From Eubacterium sp. (GTDB lineage: Bacteria > Bacillota > Clostridia > Lachnospirales > Lachnospiraceae): a DNA stretch of 5,504 nt. This document shows, in pieces, positions 4,783-5,504 of the stretch (its first letter is position 1; each line of letters begins with the position of its first letter). Where the stretch lies: positions 1 to 5,504 of the forward strand of contig JAFZXD010000164.1 in assembly GCA_017616955.1 (NCBI GenBank). Reading direction: 5' to 3'. The notes under the pieces were generated by a model. That model did no database searches, was not told where the DNA came from, and worked only from the letters and a program-made list of their open reading frames with translations. Position numbers and translations under genes: made by a program.

Positions 4783-5223
4783 CTAGGCTCCTAATTTAGG
4801 CTCTCCATATTCTCGTTTCATAGCATCTACAGAAACGACCCATTGCTTGCCAAATTTACAAGCATCCACACCGTTTATGAGCTTCCCGTATATTATGGCT
4901 TTCCGTAAAGTACTTTCATTTAGTTCCCAGAGTTCTGTAGCTTCGGTAAATGCGATAAGACCATCAAAGGGTGTGTTGATCTGTTTACCATTAGCAAATA
5001 GCTCGTCACAGGAAAGATCAAGATCATCATTCCAAACGATTCCATAGCCACCAACATCTACTTTAGCTGTGAAGAAGATTTCCGGAGTTTCCTCTAATGC
5101 TTTAAATGAAGGCCATTTGGTGATTAATGGTTTGATATCGTAGATTTTGGTGATTCCTTCTGAAAACTGAACACTTAACTGAAGATTTGGAAGAGCTGAA
5201 ACAGCTTTTATCTTATGAAACAT
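4783..5223 (-). CDS. DUF2442 domain plus C-terminal helix-turn-helix protein, antitoxin-like
   Basis: The 146-residue product has two parts. Residues about 3-80 match DUF2442, a small beta-rich domain, with the core EGITKIYDIKPLI and the typical IVWNDDLDLSCDEL ending. Residues about 88-140 form a winged or excisionase-like helix-turn-helix: FTEATELWELNESTLRKAI, then a KFGKQWVVSVDAM strand and helix. DUF2442 proteins often occur as the putative antitoxin beside a DUF4160 partner, but none is visible and a terminator follows directly, so this copy looks solitary. An in-frame ATG at 5274 would lie over the promoter; the start at 5223 is chosen because AAGGAG precedes it about eight bases upstream. 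The gene probably represses itself through the palindrome at 5246-5271. It has no evident flagellar role. Confidence 0.85.
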   Translation of the reverse strand: MFHKIKAVSALPNLQLSVQFSEGITKIYDIKPLITKWPSFKALEETPEIFFTAKVDVGGYGIVWNDDLDLSCDELFANGKQINTPFDGLIAFTEATELWELNESTLRKAIIYGKLINGVDACKFGKQWVVSVDAMKREYGEPKLGA

Positions 5224-5245
5224 TTTATCATCTCCTTGCAAAACA

Positions 5246-5274
5246 ACAATATCACGGAATCGTGATATTGTCAA
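5246..5274 (-). promoter_or_regulatory. SigA promoter with embedded operator palindrome for the DUF2442-HTH gene
   Basis: Read on the minus strand, TTGACA (5269-5274) and TATTGT (5246-5251) are 17 bp apart. A perfect inverted repeat, ACAATATCACG - GAAT - CGTGATATTGT (5246-5271), fills the space from the -10 into the -35. It lies upstream of the expected transcript start (near 5239), so it works as DNA, most simply as a repressor operator bound by the helix-turn-helix product. Confidence 0.85.
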
Positions 5275-5294
5275 GCGAAGACTTTATGAAAAAA

Positions 5295-5337
5295 TTTTTA
5301 AAACAAGGGTTAAGTAATCTGAAATCACGGTCGATAT
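5295..5337 (+). promoter_or_regulatory. Sigma-28 promoter, distal copy (P1), of the gene beyond the right edge
   Basis: TAAGTAAT (5311-5318), 11 bp, GTCGATAT (5330-5337). A T5 run (5295-5299), seven bases and GGGTTAAG (5307-5314) lie upstream. Its leader would run through the second promoter. Confidence 0.82.
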
Positions 5338-5385
5338 AATAAGTGTCAGGGAGAAGGAAACAAACTTCAGAAAAAATAATAAAAA

Positions 5386-5429
5386 TTTTTTCTAAAAGGG
5401 GTTAAGTAATCCAAAACATCTGCCGATAT
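5386..5429 (+). promoter_or_regulatory. Sigma-28 promoter, proximal copy (P2), of the gene beyond the right edge
   Basis: TAAGTAAT (5403-5410), 11 bp, and a perfect GCCGATAT (5422-5429). The T6 run (5386-5391), seven bases and GGGTTAAG (5399-5406) again precede it. Transcription should start near 5435, giving a leader of about 70-80 nt. Confidence 0.9.
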
Positions 5430-5434
5430 ATAAA

Positions 5435-5504
5435 GTGTCAGGCAGAAAACCTGACAAAACAACTATAAATGTGGCAAGGAAGCCACTACACATTCAAGGA
5501 GGAA
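5435..5504 (+). promoter_or_regulatory. Probable flagellin leader with CsrA-type hairpin and ribosome binding site
   Basis: TGTCAGG (5436-5442) pairs with CCTGACA (5450-5456). A second hairpin, GTGGC/GCCAC (5471-5475, 5482-5486), presents AAGGAA in its loop. Seventeen bases after that loop GGA lies GGAGGA within the ribosome binding site AAGGAGGAA (5496-5504). A hairpin-loop GGA plus a GGA over the ribosome binding site is the layout of the CsrA-repressed B. subtilis hag leader. The start codon lies just past the window, so a flagellin gene is inferred from the strong sigma-28 promoters, the leader and the locus. Confidence 0.65.

Larger units (their letters stand above)
5289..5442 (+). repeat. 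92-bp tandem duplication of a sigma-28 promoter module
   Basis: Bases 5289-5350 are repeated in diverged form at 5381-5442. Every landmark is offset by exactly 92: end of the T-run (5299, 5391), TAAGTAAT (5311, 5403), the -10 (5330, 5422) and AAGTGTCAGG at the expected transcript start (5341, 5433). The 11-bp spacers themselves have diverged. Confidence 0.8.

Noticed and set aside
4847..5047. Plus-strand frame of 66 codons inside the DUF2442-HTH gene
   Set aside because: It is antisense to a well supported domain protein and has no ribosome binding site or domain.
5224..5274. Start of the DUF2442-HTH gene at 5274
   Set aside because: These codons cover the -35, -10 and palindrome, upstream of the expected transcript start; AAGGAG supports the start at 5223, where the DUF2442 domain begins.

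Overview
The window is a piece of a flagellar late-gene locus from a low-to-moderate GC, Gram-positive, motile bacterium. The gene content (fliW-csrA, flaG-fliD, fliS, a FlgN/FliT-like chaperone, then a flagellin-type leader) and the protein sequences fit the Clostridia best, most likely a Lachnospiraceae member such as Butyrivibrio or Roseburia. The genus is inference; no rRNA or other marker is present.

Layout. Bases 1-358 hold the 3' end of fliW and a complete csrA, closed by a strong terminator. Bases 359-641 have no gene but are dense: the terminator, a two-hairpin REP-like repeat, a sigma-28 (SigD/FliA) promoter and a structured leader for flaG. flaG (642-1028) and fliD (1099-2613) form the next operon. 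Between fliD and fliS, where I would expect direct adjacency, sits an insert: a SigA promoter, a structured RNA of about 240 nt ending in a strong terminator, and just past it an AT- and cysteine-rich ORF (2936-3580) that may be a BECR-type (PBECR4-like) nuclease. fliS (3703-4116) has its own sigma-28 promoter and a terminator. A FlgN/FliT-like chaperone gene (4235-4726) follows and ends at a bidirectional terminator facing a minus-strand DUF2442 plus helix-turn-helix gene (4783-5223). That gene's promoter contains a perfect 26-bp palindrome. The last 230 bases carry two copies, 92 bp apart, of a sigma-28 promoter and then a leader ending in a consensus ribosome binding site; the start codon, probably of flagellin, lies just outside the window.

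How it works together. FliW and CsrA form the known partner switch in which CsrA represses flagellin translation and FliW relieves this. The window shows likely targets: the flaG leader and the leader at the right edge both have GGA triplets in hairpin loops, and GGA in the ribosome binding site, as expected for CsrA sites. Four sigma-28 promoters share the same 11-bp spacer, and three share a further upstream signature. The late-stage products (cap FliD, chaperone FliS, FlaG, probable flagellin) would thus be timed by sigma-28 at transcription and probably by CsrA at translation. The fliD-fliS insert and the DUF2442-HTH gene look like accessory cargo.
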